Origin: Fasciola hepatica
Lineage: Eukaryota; Platyhelminthes; Trematoda; Plagiorchiida; Fasciolidae
Direction: 5' to 3'
Length of the DNA stretch: 64,000 bases
NCBI GenBank assembly: GCA_948099385.1
Contig: CANUEZ040000071.1
Coordinates: 2,232,001 to 2,296,000, forward strand
The position numbers and the translations under genes were made by a program. Below, in pieces: positions 50,478 through 62,351 of the stretch (position 1 is the first letter of the stretch; every line of letters begins with the position of its first letter). The notes under the pieces were generated by a model that was not told the origin of the DNA, ran no database searches, and saw only the letters and a program-made list of their open reading frames with translations.

Positions 50478-50745
50478 TAACCGTTAGTGGTTAAGTGTTT
50501 AAGAGAGTTCGAATACCACCTCGGAGGTCCGAGGTGCTAATCCCGGCGATCGCCAGTCCCTTTGATGGTAGACAGTAATCCACTGTGTTCTGGCTCGTTA
50601 CCGCACCTGACCTACTGGGACTCTATTTGATTCTCCACTCCAAGTCTTAGGGTCTGGTTGAAGGTTACCCCTAATGGTACAGAAGGCTTTCGTGGCTATG
50701 AGGCTTACCGCTTGCATTACACTCACGCGCAAGCATGTAATAAAA
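50478..50745 (+). repeat. tRNA-derived SINE, family A (best copy)
   Basis: The head reads ACCGTTAGTGGTTAAGTG (A-box-like), then GAGAGTTCGAATACC (B box). It has the family body GACAGTAATCCACTGTG, TTCTGGCTCGTTACCGC, CCTACTGGGACTC, CTCCAAGTCTTAGGGTC and the 3' end TCGTGGCTATGAGGC with CACTCACGCGCAAGCATG, then an A/T-rich AATAAAATAATAA tail. Used as the reference for the other copies. Confidence 0.8.
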
Positions 50746-51020
50746 TAATAACAAAACTGTATGGGAACTGCCAAGGTTTCAGAATAAAGAATACAGGACC
50801 CACCCGCGAAGTGTCTGGCAACTTTAAACGACAAAAAGTGGATTTTTCTGTTGATCATTCAGTGAAGTAGTGACTCTTCGTGTATCATCTTTTTGTTTTC
50901 AAATTTACTCGTGACTGTACCTAGTGCAAGGTTCATAACCAACTTAGTTTATCTTAGCTAAGGATAGGAAGATGTGAGATTTTTCTCAAATAATACGCTA
51001 TTTCAAAGTCGAAGAGGAAA

Positions 51021-51190
51021 CGCGGTATTGATCAGCACAGCAGACAACTTGGCAGTCAGTTTGGAATGTCTAACGATTAACGCGTCGTACTCCAAATCAC
51101 GCAACCCGAATTGGGTTTCTGTGGGTAGGCTGTTGATGGCTGCAGAGTCTCACCCAACCAGAGGAAGACAGCTGTCCAAAGATTGTTTTA
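51021..51190 (+). repeat. Possible diverged dispersed repeat
   Basis: Contains a GGCAGTCAGTTTGG segment, GCGTCGTACTCC, and a GAAGACAGCTGTCCAAAG string that resembles 3' blocks of other flatworm interspersed repeats as I remember them. There is no second copy in the window, so this is a weak call. Confidence 0.3.
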
Positions 51191-53216
51191 ACGATTAAAA
51201 ATAATGATAGTAATAACCATAATCATTATTAATAATAATATCACTATTATAAGTAATTGGCACAGTATTTCAACTACAGATTCGACTCCAGTTAGAGGCT
51301 GTCCGGTGGGGAAGGCAGAACTCATACCCGGGATGGAAGGGTCTACATCTCCCTCTGAAGACCGTTTGATTGCTACCGATCGTAAGTGAGTTGGGCGCGG
51401 ATATTGATCAGATTAATCAATTCGCGAACAGTTCAAATAGCCTACTACTCAATTTGATTTAGATAAAATTTCTTGTAAGCAACATTTTAACTAAAGTATT
51501 CATAGATTCTCGTGCAATGTGCGTCACTGGCTTGGTGTTTAGAAAGCACCGATACTGTTTTCCACAGATCTTTGACAGCTTCCTCGTGATTTTTGCGCCC
51601 TTATTTCTAAGAGAAATAGTGAGTATGATGTCTATGCTCTGTTGCATTTTTCAATGAGCAAATAATTGAGATGAATGTCTTCGTACCATCCATTATGTGG
51701 GAGGGTTTGTTTCAACCTGTTATTCACTGGTTCCAAGACAGACGCGGTCAGGACATCTGCAGTCCGAGAGCGGTGAAAAGTGATAGACCTTGTTGAATCG
51801 TTAAATTTTCCCTAAAGAAAGTATCCACTCTAAAGTACAACGGCACCCAACATAATTAAATAAACAAACTGAACTAATTAGTGTCTCACAATGGAAGCAT
51901 TCATCGAAAATAGTTGCCCCTATTGGTGGTATGCTGCGTTGAAAAAGAAGATAAGTTGGGAAAAACTGATTCTTATTCAAGTCCCCTTCTCTGTTTACGA
52001 GTGATTAGACAGCGAGTCTACAACAACAAATGTAGTCTTGATATTAATCCTCAGAATGCAACATGGTGTGAATGACTGACTGCCTCAGAGGCATTTTACT
52101 GACCAATGAACATGGTGTCTTTCGGACGAGGGGTTTCGTTTCCAAAACTCGACAGATTTTCAACTCCTGGATGGTTTGGCTTTCGCTGAGGACGAGAGGA
52201 TTTAGCTACTTTTGCTGTTGATTTTGTCCGACAGCTTTGCCTGCGTTAACTGATCTCCTTTTTTGATTCGCTTCTAGCGTAGAACACAATTAGTTGAAAG
52301 GAGTGAAGGAATTTTCAATCCGTAACATGGAAGAGAGGCTCAGAGATCTTAACCTGTGTACTTTACCACGTAATGCAAATTCGAAAGTCCCACCCAGTCA
52401 GCGGAAGAAACGGAAGTGTGCCGCAAACAGTGACTTTCTTCTAGTCACTTCCTTGTATCTGCTTGATGTTATCGTGTTCATGTTCTTATCCTTTTCATCT
52501 CCTATCTGGGTTCGTACTGCTGAGGAATCGAAACCAGAAGCACCGGTCCCAGTGAGTGGTTAACTGTTGTTCAAAATGAGCTGAACTTGGCGAAAAATTG
52601 TTTGGTTATGCAACGTCGGATGCCAGTATAGTTAAGAAAGGCCTGTGAATCAGAACGGCAAGGAGTGAAAAGTGCAAACGGAATACTACTTTTCAGAATA
52701 CAAAGTAATAGAAACATACTGAGAAGAATTCCCATCAACTACCACGATTTTATCCCGTGTTAATCCGTGTGACAGCTAAAATCCCCCTTTGAACTCATCG
52801 ACGAAAACCTTGCGGCCATTGACACATCAGATTTCGAATAATTAAATGGGCCAGTCGAATATAGTCAATTATCAAATGAACTATTTTTATATCAGGAGTT
52901 AAAACAGGGCGTGTGGTCTTGAAGATCTTGGGATTGGGAAATCTAGGTTACAGCTTTCTTTCGAAATATTTTCCCTACTTTTTGTCAGCCAGGCAACAAT
53001 TCCACCAACACAGGACCTATTGAATTTCACTACTTTACCTGTTGGAGTAGTAAGTAGCAGATTCAGATCGTTTGTTTATTGATTTGTTACCAGAAAACCA
53101 TTGGCAGCCGACCCGTAAAATTTCGTGGCAGGAAGCGATACCAACGCGATCCGGTTTCAGGTTTTTGTTGTGACCCGGAGGATCTGTACTACGGGTGAAT
53201 GGTTTGTAACACATGG

Positions 53217-53234
53217 ATATATATATATATATAC
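53217..53234. repeat. Short (AT)n tract
   Basis: About 18 bp. It forms the 3' end of the family B SINE when read on the minus strand. Confidence 0.85.
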
Positions 53235-53408
53235 ACCACTCATTATCAATACTCTGATCACTACTGGAAACCATAGAAACACTGATGTACAACTGTCTCA
53301 GCTCTGTTGGGAAACATCAGCAGAGCACATCCTTCCTTCCCTCAAGGGTCTCGAACCAGAGGTGAACGACTGTGAGTCATACACCTAAGCGCCATGTTAT
53401 CCGGGCAG
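53235..53408 (-). repeat. tRNA-derived SINE, family B
   Basis: Minus strand from 53,408: GCCCGGATAACATGGCGC, TTAGGTGTATGACTCACAG, B box CTGGTTCGAGACCC, then a unique body (GATGTGCTCTGCTGATG) ending in a TA-repeat tail at 53,234-53,217. It shares its head with the copy at 41,228-41,320. Confidence 0.72.
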
Positions 53409-53811
53409 GTTCTGATGTAGCAACTAAACTCTGCAGGTTATTTACAACAGACTGACGTCGCTGTACTTCGACACATATAGAGGAGCCATTCAACACAAGA
53501 GTCGATCGCTATGCAGGTCACGGGCTGTTACCCTTTAAAGCCTGTGACCGGGGGGTATTTTGTACGTAGTGCACAGGCGAAACAAACCGCTGAAAGCCAG
53601 TCCAGCTAGTCCGCTTTTTAGGTGTTCGATTCACAATCGTTCACACTAGGTTCGAGCTACAGTGGAATCATGGTGGATGCGCACTGTTGATAATTTCTAA
53701 CAAGGATGAAACTGCTGTGGTGTGCTTCCACAGTTTGCAGTGTTAAGCTGGGCTTTAATGTCGTGTGATGAATCGTGCTCTGTAAGATATAATTCCCTAC
53801 TATGTATACTC

Positions 53812-53814
<3 letters not shown>

Positions 53815-53850
<36 letters not shown>
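53815..53850. repeat. (TA)n microsatellite
   Basis: About 36 bp of alternating T and A in intron 1. Confidence 0.96.
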
Positions 53851-53851
<1 letters not shown>

Positions 53852-56800
53852 CTTGTCCTACACAACTGATGTACTCCAGTCATGAAGTAACTGATTGGAA
53901 TTTGTAGCACACTCATTCAGGCGAGTAATGGTTACTCAGAGAACGAGACCTTTCTCTTTACGAGAAAGAAAACTCATCCAACCGATTAGAAGAATGAGGA
54001 TCGAATTCACTCCAAAGCCTTTATGAATTTCATTGAAGAACCTCCTCGGATATATATTGCTCAACCTGGTGACGATTTAAAGAAATTGGCAGCTGGGAAT
54101 ATCTAAGACAAGAAACCAATGCTGTATACAGAATTACAAAGCTCTGACTGAGCGAGCACATCCCACGAGAAATAATCTTATTCAGAATCTGAATATTCGA
54201 ACGGTACAATGTTACCGGGGTAGGAGAATAATCTTCGGGTCACAGTATGAGAAATCTTACACCATCGCTATCACTGTTACCGTTATTTTCGTCATCGTGA
54301 AATTGACCCAGTTTTTCTTTCTCTCTCGTATGATACGATGTTCTGAATTTTTGTACTGCCCTTCTATTGATGCATCACAAATAATACAACGTTTTAGGGA
54401 AGGGTTTCGATCAATCAGAGACTGGCGAAAGAAAAAGTGACTGACGGTGGGAGGAGTTTACCCCCGGACCAGTGTGTTTAAGGTTCGACTTGCTGATCGC
54501 TTCAGGATCGCCGTTTTTTTCGCAATGCAAATTATTTTGTATTTTCCCTTTGCTCTGTTGTATACGAATTATGTAGTATACATATCACAGATAAGGAATT
54601 GTTACACATCTAATTATGTGAATCATTAGAATTCATTTGACCGCTGATAACTGAATTGACTATTTCTCTTCATCTCGACCAAGAACTCGGGTAAATTTCA
54701 ATGAAAGCTCGGCGGATGCAGAAGTTACGGACTACATGGATTTGCAACAGTAGCATAGTTTATTTCTCAAAATCATATGGATCTGGTGTTGGATGGTATA
54801 TAATTCACCGTTACCAGAGTCAAAAAGCACATCTGATGTATTGGGACCTTTTAAGATTCCTCACTGCACGTCACACCACCTTGGTAGTCCACTATCCCTA
54901 ATATATGACATAATAAGCCTGTCAAACTAAGTGGTATTCCCCTTTCACCTTACAGATACACAACCATGGCGTAAAAATCCTTACACATAAACCAGTGTAT
55001 TCGGTGAGTTTTTTGTCGTCCATAGTCTTTTTCCTCATACCAACTTGTTCGTGATCTGCAAAGAACACCCTAGTCAGAGCGACCTGTAGCATATATGACA
55101 GAATAGTAGCTGACATCATATTTCACACAGGCTAGCAGAACTGGAGATACAACGAACTGCACTGCTACTCGTAAATAACCGGACTAAACAATGTAAGGAC
55201 CGTATCGAAAATTCGATGCTCCAAGTGTTGTTTTTATTGTGAAAGTTATAATGTCAATAACCCAGCGTTGTCGTTAGACGTGATTCGCCGAAGTTTCGGT
55301 TACGGTGGATTACCTTTGTCTTGACTGTAAAATTGCCTCGAGAAAAGTTTACCACGGTAACCGGAAATTTGGCGAATTGTATCTTCTAAAAATGCATAGA
55401 TGTTCATTTGTTTTCACTTTTACCCACTTGTTCTCCTGGTATATTTCCCCGAAGAAGACTTGTAAAACAGTTTACCATTGCATTCTATTTGGTCATGTAC
55501 TTTACGAACACATTTTGGTGGTTTATTCATCAAAGTCTTCCGACTTTGTGCCATTCAGCAACTCTCTGACTCGTTCGTGCACGGGATTCACACAGACTGT
55601 AATGGTCCCCAATCTGCTCGATCGAATTAATGAATCATCTCGTCACGAATTAGTTTGTGCTTTGGTCTCATTGTGTAGTAAATAGTCCACACGCGCACAC
55701 ATACGCATACATATACACACACTTAGGAACTAGGAGAGATTTCATTTGATTTGTTGACTTACTCGTATAGTCTCATTTGCATCTTTCATTGAGATGATGA
55801 TTGGTATAATCCTGACCGGAATACAACTACTTGGCAAATTAGATTCGTTGTAATGAAATATAGAATATGATGGTTGACAAGGAAATTAAGTGATTTTTCT
55901 GTGCGCAAAGAACCGAATGAAACCTAAGAATAGATGGGTTAGTCTACCAAAAATGTACCTGGAGCTCTCGTGGTTACTTTGGACTTGCCATTTGTTTGGA
56001 ACAGGCGACAAGTCTGGCTGTCATCGGTTACCCTGAGTCTTGGTAACCTTTCGAGGATCTGTTGCTCCGTTACGACTATTGATTTTATGACTGAAGAGCA
56101 AAGCATTTGACCCAACCATCACTGCGGGGTATATGCTTCGACTGACAGACCACAGCTCATGAGGTGAGGCCATACCGATCGCGTCAAATTTCAACAGAGT
56201 AAGGAAGAAAGAACCCAACTAGTGCCAAAAAGAGTTATTAAAGTTTGTCTAGATGTCGAGTGTTAAGATGGCACAAACCAATAAGAGTTTCGCAGCTGGC
56301 CGAGGGAGAAAGCTTCTTTGGTTTGAGTCATTTCAATGGTAAATCAATTGCAAACTTGAATGTAAACAAAATAGTGAATCTTAGATTAACGGTGGTCACA
56401 TGAAGGATACGTTGTTCTAAGGTTCAACAATTTAATTAGTTACTCAGCCTTGTTGTATCGGTTATCAGATGCGCCACACTATCATCATCCACTACGTACA
56501 TTCAGTTTGAAATCTGTAGAAGTGAACTCACCTAATTTACTTCAAGAGGAGAACTTATCAGAACACCACTGAATAATCGTTTCTTTGTGTACGACTGCCT
56601 AGACAACGAAAGTGGCTTCTAATGTGCTCCTTTCATGAGGCAAATTCACCAGATTGGTTGGGAATTATCAAATATGGGTTAGTAGCGATTTGATAATGCT
56701 GAGAAACAACGGAAAGGCCTAGAGAACAACTCTGAGTTTCACACCAAGGATTCAGCGGACAAGCTCTAACAACCATTTTCCACCAACAAACGAAGAATAA

Positions 56801-57044
56801 CATATTTATCAGTATGAGAATCACGGAAGCACCACATATTCCAATATGAAATTTTGACGAAATCCGGGTTCGCGATTCCATTCACGAGTTCCCAGGGTAG
56901 ACTTCTCTCTCACTCTGTAAGAGTCCGTGCCCATAAGGGGACGTGGAAATGTGGAAAATATTTTGTTGCAAAGCATCAGGAAGCACAGAGGACAAAACTC
57001 AAATTCCTACTTCAGAGATTTAAAGGAGACACCAAGGCACATAC

Positions 57045-57660
57045 CAAGCTTTTTCAGGTCGTCGCGCGTTTCTTCTAGTGCTTTCCCCATGATCGATTCA
57101 ATTGAAAAAGCTGACGACTTTGGTTTAGAATCAGACAGATTCGGTGGTACAATTCCTTGCGTGTCCACCAGGGTGGATGTGGTAGATTCTGGCGATACCT
57201 GTGAATGTGCGGAAATCGGAGAACCCGTAGACGGAGTCGAGGCGGACACAATAGTTGAGCTGAGCTCTGTTGAATTCCAACAATTGGTGCCTGTATCTGG
57301 CTGTTGTAGAACAGAGGAATCCACATCCGCAGGTGAGTCGGCCGTATCCAAATTCCATATGCCGTCTGATTGTACAGTGCGACCTTTTTTGATCCTGGTC
57401 CCAATGACACTGGCCGAGCTAGTTAGACGGCGTTTCTTCAACAAATCTCGACTAAACTGTGTACCTGAAATGGTAGTAAGCATTGTTTCGGTGGGATCAT
57501 TCTGTCCTGGAGCAGTGATAGTAACAGAAGCAGCAGATATAGTATCTGCAGCGATCGCACTGGTAGTGTCAATTCCAAGAGAAGAACCACAAATTGACGG
57601 CGTCATTCCTGTATCTACTGGGTTCAGTTGACAGGGTCGCGGTTGAACAAGATGGGTCAT
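57045..57660 (-). CDS. T-box gene exon 1 with eh1-like repressor motif
   Basis: 205 codons plus one base, from ATG at 57,660 to a CTTG-GTATGT donor. An in-frame TGA at 57,705-57,703 shows the ATG is the first possible AUG start. The product is Ser/Thr-rich. It has basic clusters KKRR (about 75-78) and RIKKGR (about 89-94) that could be nuclear localisation signals, and SSAFSIESIMGKALEE at about 182-197. FSIESIM fits the engrailed-homology-1 motif (F.I..I(L/M)) that recruits Groucho/TLE co-repressors, and Tbx20 carries one near its N-terminus. The exit phase joins exon 2 as KKL-G-MQNP. Assignment to this gene rather than a separate one is inference from motif and phase. Confidence 0.72.
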
Positions 57661-59420
57661 CTTCAAGCCAGCAACGAACAGTTTATAGTTTACAGGGAAT
57701 TTTCACACTGGACCGAACAGTACGATTATCAAACACGGGGACTATTTTTTCTTCTATGAAAGTATTGTAGCAACAGCCGCAAAAGTTGCACTTGTATATA
57801 TTCATACGTATGTATCGATACCTCTAGTCTTTCGGGGATGTACTGACTGGTTACAAAGAAGCGGTCCTATGAACAAATCCCACATCTGGTAGTGCGCGTG
57901 TGCATTGTATGTGTGTGGGTCAGTGTGAAAGTGACAGCGCAGGTTTTCCGAAAAATTCGGTAACTTTTTCCATTCATTGAGTGTGAGTGCGTATAGAGAG
58001 GTAGTAGTGGTACGGATGTATACAGATGTGTATACTTAAATAGATATGTGAGTGAGTGGGTAGGTGGGCAGGTATGTTCGTATAACACACTGATAGGTAT
58101 CCGTGTACTGAAACGGTCGCATTCCGGAAGACGCTTCACAATCGAGCACGTCGTCACATGTCTCGAAGTTTTCAACCTGAACCAATTTCCGCACCGAATT
58201 GTGCGTGTGTGAATCGGTATGTTCGTGTGAGTGAGAAAGCTTGCAGTTGGGTGAAGCGCGCGACAGTAGGTAGTCATGTTTACAACTGTAACTTCGTTTG
58301 TACTCCGTCGCTGACACACAAACAAATTCGACTAAGATTCACTAATCAGTCTCCCCCACCTCATCCGGCGTGGACGAACACTGTCGCGAAATTGTTCACC
58401 GTGTAACTCAACCTCTTTCTCTCACCCTCTGTGTCGGTCACAGCTTTGGTGTTTGTTCGATTGAATATGCTAGCTGGCTGCCTCGACAGCACTCACGGTG
58501 ATACGTTCACACCAGGGCGTAGACAGAGAGGGGAAATTCTTCAGTGCAGCCGAGTGTTTCTGCGCGTGTGCGTGCGAGCATACATTCCGCACAGACGTCT
58601 ACATTTGTGTACGTCTCTGTTTCATGCTCTTCACCACCGCTCATTGTCGTCGCATTGAAACTTGTCAGCACTGCCCCGATCACCCAATTGGTGGTAGCCT
58701 TGTTGTGTGGTATGTGGTGGCCGCACGCCGTGATCATCACCATCATCGACCTCATCAACCAATTGCGAACGAGTGCGAACGCACTGTAAGTTAAAGCACA
58801 GGCTGACCAGCCGAACAAACATTCGTGTCGTTCGACCTACAGGAATCAATTCGGAAGCGGAAGGCGCGGATACATCATCGTTATCGCCATCGTCGTCATT
58901 ATCGTCATCCCCAGAGCATCCGCAGAATTCACGGAAAACAGTCTGACGACGTATGAGCGGTCTGCCCATGTGTGTGTGTGTTTGCGTGAACGATGGTGAA
59001 AAGATTGTGGTGCATGTGCAAACCTGTCTTGTGCGAATTTTCACGTGTGTATTTGGGAGGAGAATCAGCTTCAAGCTTGGTAGGAGAATATGGTCCCGCA
59101 GTTCTGCTTATAGGTTAACGTCTTGCTAGTTGAACGCGTGGAAAGTGTGAGTGTAGACATATGCGTGTGTGCGTGTCTGGTTGTTGTGGTAGCGTTCATC
59201 TCCCTCAATCGCTTCTGTCGTTTACTACCACCGACCGAGGATGCCATCTTATGGCCGCTAACAATTATGTGCCACGTCATCTACCAGTTGAAAACTGTTC
59301 AGCGACAAACATATCCATACAGGTACAGAATATACACCAAGAAATGTGTTCAGATTATCTCACAGATAAACACTGGAAGACAATCGAAAACGGAAAGACG
59401 AGCTGAGGCGACACAGTAGC
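57661..59420 (-). promoter_or_regulatory. 5' flank of the T-box gene, GT/CA-rich
   Basis: On the minus strand TATATACAAG lies at about 57,801-57,792 and could be a TATA element, roughly 130-140 nt before the ATG. CAGTGTGAAA at about 57,710 resembles a T-box half-site (GGTGTGA), which could suggest autoregulation. The wider region has many short GTGTGTGCG and CACACAC stretches that give spurious Thr/His or Val/Cys frames. Promoter status is inferred from position only. Confidence 0.3.
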
Positions 59421-60680
59421 CGTCGGTTTACAAACAGAAACACATAACACACATATTTAGAAGGAAGAAACCGAGTTCATGGGTACCGGTGTGTGTGTGT
59501 GTGTGTGGCTGGCAGAGTTGGGAGAAACTGCTGTCTCCTAACCATGTTCTCTCACGTTCTTGCCTTCTAATCAGATTTGTGTCAACGGCAGCTAATTGAA
59601 TCATCAGCTGGCACACCCACTGGAGAAAAACTTATACACACTTAATACACATTCTCGAAAGACTTCTGTCACGGCTATTGTGGTCCCAAGCATTCTACCG
59701 AATTTTTTAATAAGCCGTATAAATGTGACCATCAAGAACGACAATTACGATTAGATTTTCTCTCTTCAGATTTTTCCGCTCTCGTGAAGGTTTCAGGTCA
59801 AATATTAATTCCCAGTGCAACTCTGCTCCATAGTACCAATCACACCGAAGAAATCTTTAAAATAAAATCTACATTTCCTGGATCAAAGAGGTGAATAGAT
59901 GAGTTAACTTTTGTTTGATTCCAAACCAGTTGTATCTAATGCTTGTTATCACGAGAAATTTTCGATTTCCTTTGAGTAAATCTGCGTGCATTTTAAAGCT
60001 GAGAAACAACTGTAAACCATGCAAGTAGTAAGATGTCGTTTAAACTTCACTGGAAATTTAAAATAATAGGTATCCAACGAACTGTCATACAATCTCGCTT
60101 GAGTCTAGCCTAAAGAAGGAGTGATCACTAGGTATTCCATCATAATTTCAATTAGTTTTTTCAAATAACTGAAATTATCCACTAAAATAAACAATATGCT
60201 CGACGTCTTTTAATGATGTCTATGTCTGTCATCCATTAGTCCATTAGATATCACTGGGCCTGGGATGCAGTTAATCACACGGGTGGATATACATTGTGAC
60301 TGATGACTCACAACAAGCCAGACAAAACAGCCGTACATTCTTTCCATGGTTTTCAACGACAGTTTGGCAGTTACTACTGAATGATGAACTGTTACTCATA
60401 ATAAATCGTTGAAACATGCTTTGTTGTGGTCGCATGGCATAATTCACAAACGCCGGTTACAAACGCCAAAATCCGCTGTCAAAATTTGGTGGAGGAAAAC
60501 TGTCACCCTGCCAGAAGCCCGACAGATTTATTCGGGGGCCCAAGTGGTACTCCACTACCGAACTCAGCTCCAAGTTGACACTTCTGATCCTGTGCAGTGT
60601 TCATTTCACTGCTTTTATGCGTAGATATATATATTCACTAGAATCTAATTTCAGTCGTCTGCGGTGTGAATGGTTACTGT
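59421..60680. other. No supportable gene
   Basis: AT-rich DNA with a short (GT)n at about 59,490-59,507. The frames found are short and unassigned. Confidence 0.5.
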
Positions 60681-60821
60681 TCGTTGAAGAGTCTACAAAT
60701 GAATCACAACTGTGATTTCTGTTAGTTATTCGTGTTCAAGTCACTGCTAACCCAACGAACAACGAGGCTGCATGTGCAAGCGCTCATATCGATAGTAAGT
60801 GGCATGTAAAAGTGTGGACAA

Positions 60822-60858
60822 AACTTCCCGGAAGCACACGAGCGGTTTTGCGGTTGTT
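60822..60858 (-). pseudogene. Broken 3' half of a hammerhead ribozyme
   Basis: Minus-strand CAACAACCGCAAAACCGC followed by TCGTGTGCTTCCGG matches the second half of the ribozyme at 61,063-61,117. The CUGAUGA core and stem II 5' strand are absent, and the G of GAAA is A. Not expected to cleave. Confidence 0.6.
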
Positions 60859-61062
60859 GAGAAGGCTTGCTCACACAGACTCGTTGTTCGTTGAGTTAGC
60901 AGTGGCTCGGACACGAATAACCAACAGAAATCACAGTTGTGATTCATTTGTAGACTCTTCAATGAAGAGTATCCAATCACACTGCAGACAATTCAAGTTA
61001 GATCCCAGTAAAGATATAAGGTCAGAGTGTACAATTATGGCGATGAGTGGACAGAGGAGCGT

Positions 61063-61117
61063 CGGGTACGCATACCTGATGAGCGGTAACAACCGCGAAA
61101 CAGGTCGCGTGCTTCCG
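61063..61117 (+). ncRNA. Type I hammerhead ribozyme with minimal stem III
   Basis: All core elements are present in order. Stem I 5' strand GCATAC is at 61,070-61,075 and CTGATGA at 61,076-61,082. Stem II GCGGT-AACA-ACCGC (5 bp) spans 61,083-61,096. GAAA is at 61,097-61,100. A 2-bp stem III (AC with GT around AG) and the GTC cleavage triplet end at 61,106. Stem I 3' strand GCGTGC is at 61,107-61,112, with outer pairs (CGG with CCG) extending it. Inner stem I has one A-C mismatch and one G-U pair. Such short stem III forms are known in Penelope-like elements and retrozymes, where they cleave best as dimers. Confidence 0.75.
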
Positions 61118-61148
61118 GAAAATTTTTTCCACACCTTTACACACTTTT

Positions 61149-61151
<3 letters not shown>

Positions 61152-61218
<67 letters not shown>
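61152..61218. repeat. (AT)n microsatellite
   Basis: About 67 bp of alternating A and T directly after the hammerhead repeat cluster. Confidence 0.97.
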
Positions 61219-61220
<2 letters not shown>

Positions 61221-62230
61221 TTACCTTTCACGCTAAAGCGACCTATTTTCACGCCTCCTGTTTTAATTTCCTCAGGTGCTACTGCCTGTTGAATGAAAAC
61301 TTAGTTCTAAGTGGGGATGGATGATAAGATATTACTCAATCAAATCATGCAATCATTCAAATTTAGAAAAATAACCGACGGTTGACACATAATGTTGTCA
61401 TTTCAATATGGTAACACAGACTGACGGAATGAGCTCGGTCCAAATATCGAATCTGCATCCGATAGCATTTTCTCGTCAAAAGTACCATAGTTATTCGTAC
61501 GAGATCCAGGTTAATCCGTAGGCACTTAGTTATTGTTCCGTTGCAGCTAGTGGTTTTCTTCCCACCAGCTTGAAGTTGTTTGACGGTCAACTGGCCAGTG
61601 ATCCAGTGACAGGTTCTGATCGAAAGGAATTTGTAAGTTCAGCTTGACCAGTTGGCTCGATAATGGATGCGTGACATAAGGCCGAGTTTTGTTTCGCCGA
61701 ACTAGTAGTTACAGTTAACTGACCCCCACCGAATGCACGTTGCAAAGGCAAACACGCAACCACACGCATACTTTTATTGTGGTACCCATTCGATTCTCTT
61801 TCCAGAGAGTGGTGGTCCACGAATTCAGTCTTTCACTACACTGTCGGGATTAAGGTTAATACTTAAACCTTACCTGAGCATTAACCTTTGCCATTAGTTG
61901 CAAGAATATCTTACTAACCCATCACGAAGCAGCATGGAGAATTGAGTCACTCCGCTTCTGGTTTCTGTTCATCAGATGCGATGGCAGTAAATGTTGAGCT
62001 TCGTCTCACTTTCAAAAAGAAAATTATAGGAAAAAAATTGTTCGCTTCATTTATCTAGTATATTAATGCAGCCGTAATCATTTTGGAGCTGCCGAATAGG
62101 GTACTGACCAGGAGTAGCATAACTGGATTCTCTGGGACCGCAAGATTAAACAGCCGCAATCGGGATGACCGTGTGGATGCAGCGCACGATAGTAAAATGA
62201 CTGAAACTACTATCGCTACCACTATTATTG

Positions 62231-62231
<1 letters not shown>

Positions 62232-62320
<89 letters not shown>

Positions 62321-62351
62321 TTACTACTACTACTACTACTACTACTACTAT

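Larger units (their letters stand above)
33997..57044 (-). other. Intron 1 of the T-box gene (23 kb)
   Basis: Bounded by a GTATGT donor after exon 1 and the acceptor at 33,998-33,997. Holds SINE copies at 38,938, 40,571, 41,228, 49,215, 50,478 and 53,235, a 2.9-kb inverted-repeat element at 45,745-48,662, (AT)n tracts at 53,217 and 53,815, and (GT)n near 43,388. Stretches between these (34,100-38,900; 41,330-45,740; 54,000-57,000) contain only frames without recognisable motifs. Long first introns in developmental regulators often contain enhancers. I cannot identify any from sequence alone. Confidence 0.65.
60684..61143. repeat. Nested inverted-repeat cluster containing hammerhead sequences
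   Basis: Block A (60,684-60,767) is reverse-complementary to A' (60,880-60,962) at about 90% identity. Block B (60,812-60,860) is reverse-complementary to B' (61,087-61,143). The order is A, B, A', B', so the second unit is an inverted and circularly permuted version of the first. B and B' include the 3' half of a hammerhead ribozyme. A long (AT)n tract follows at once. Confidence 0.75.

Noticed and set aside
52294..52563. 89-codon + frame with RNMEERLRDLNL, resembling a LINE 3' RT block
   Set aside because: Too short and not continued by other LINE motifs; may be chance.
56927..57631. 234-codon + strand frame
   Set aside because: Antisense of T-box exon 1. The minus strand has the eh1 motif, a start with an upstream stop, and a phase-matched donor.
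57867..58325. 152-codon minus frame and neighbours at 58,498-59,419
   Set aside because: Composition driven by GT/CA-rich stretches; frames overlap on both strands and show no domain.
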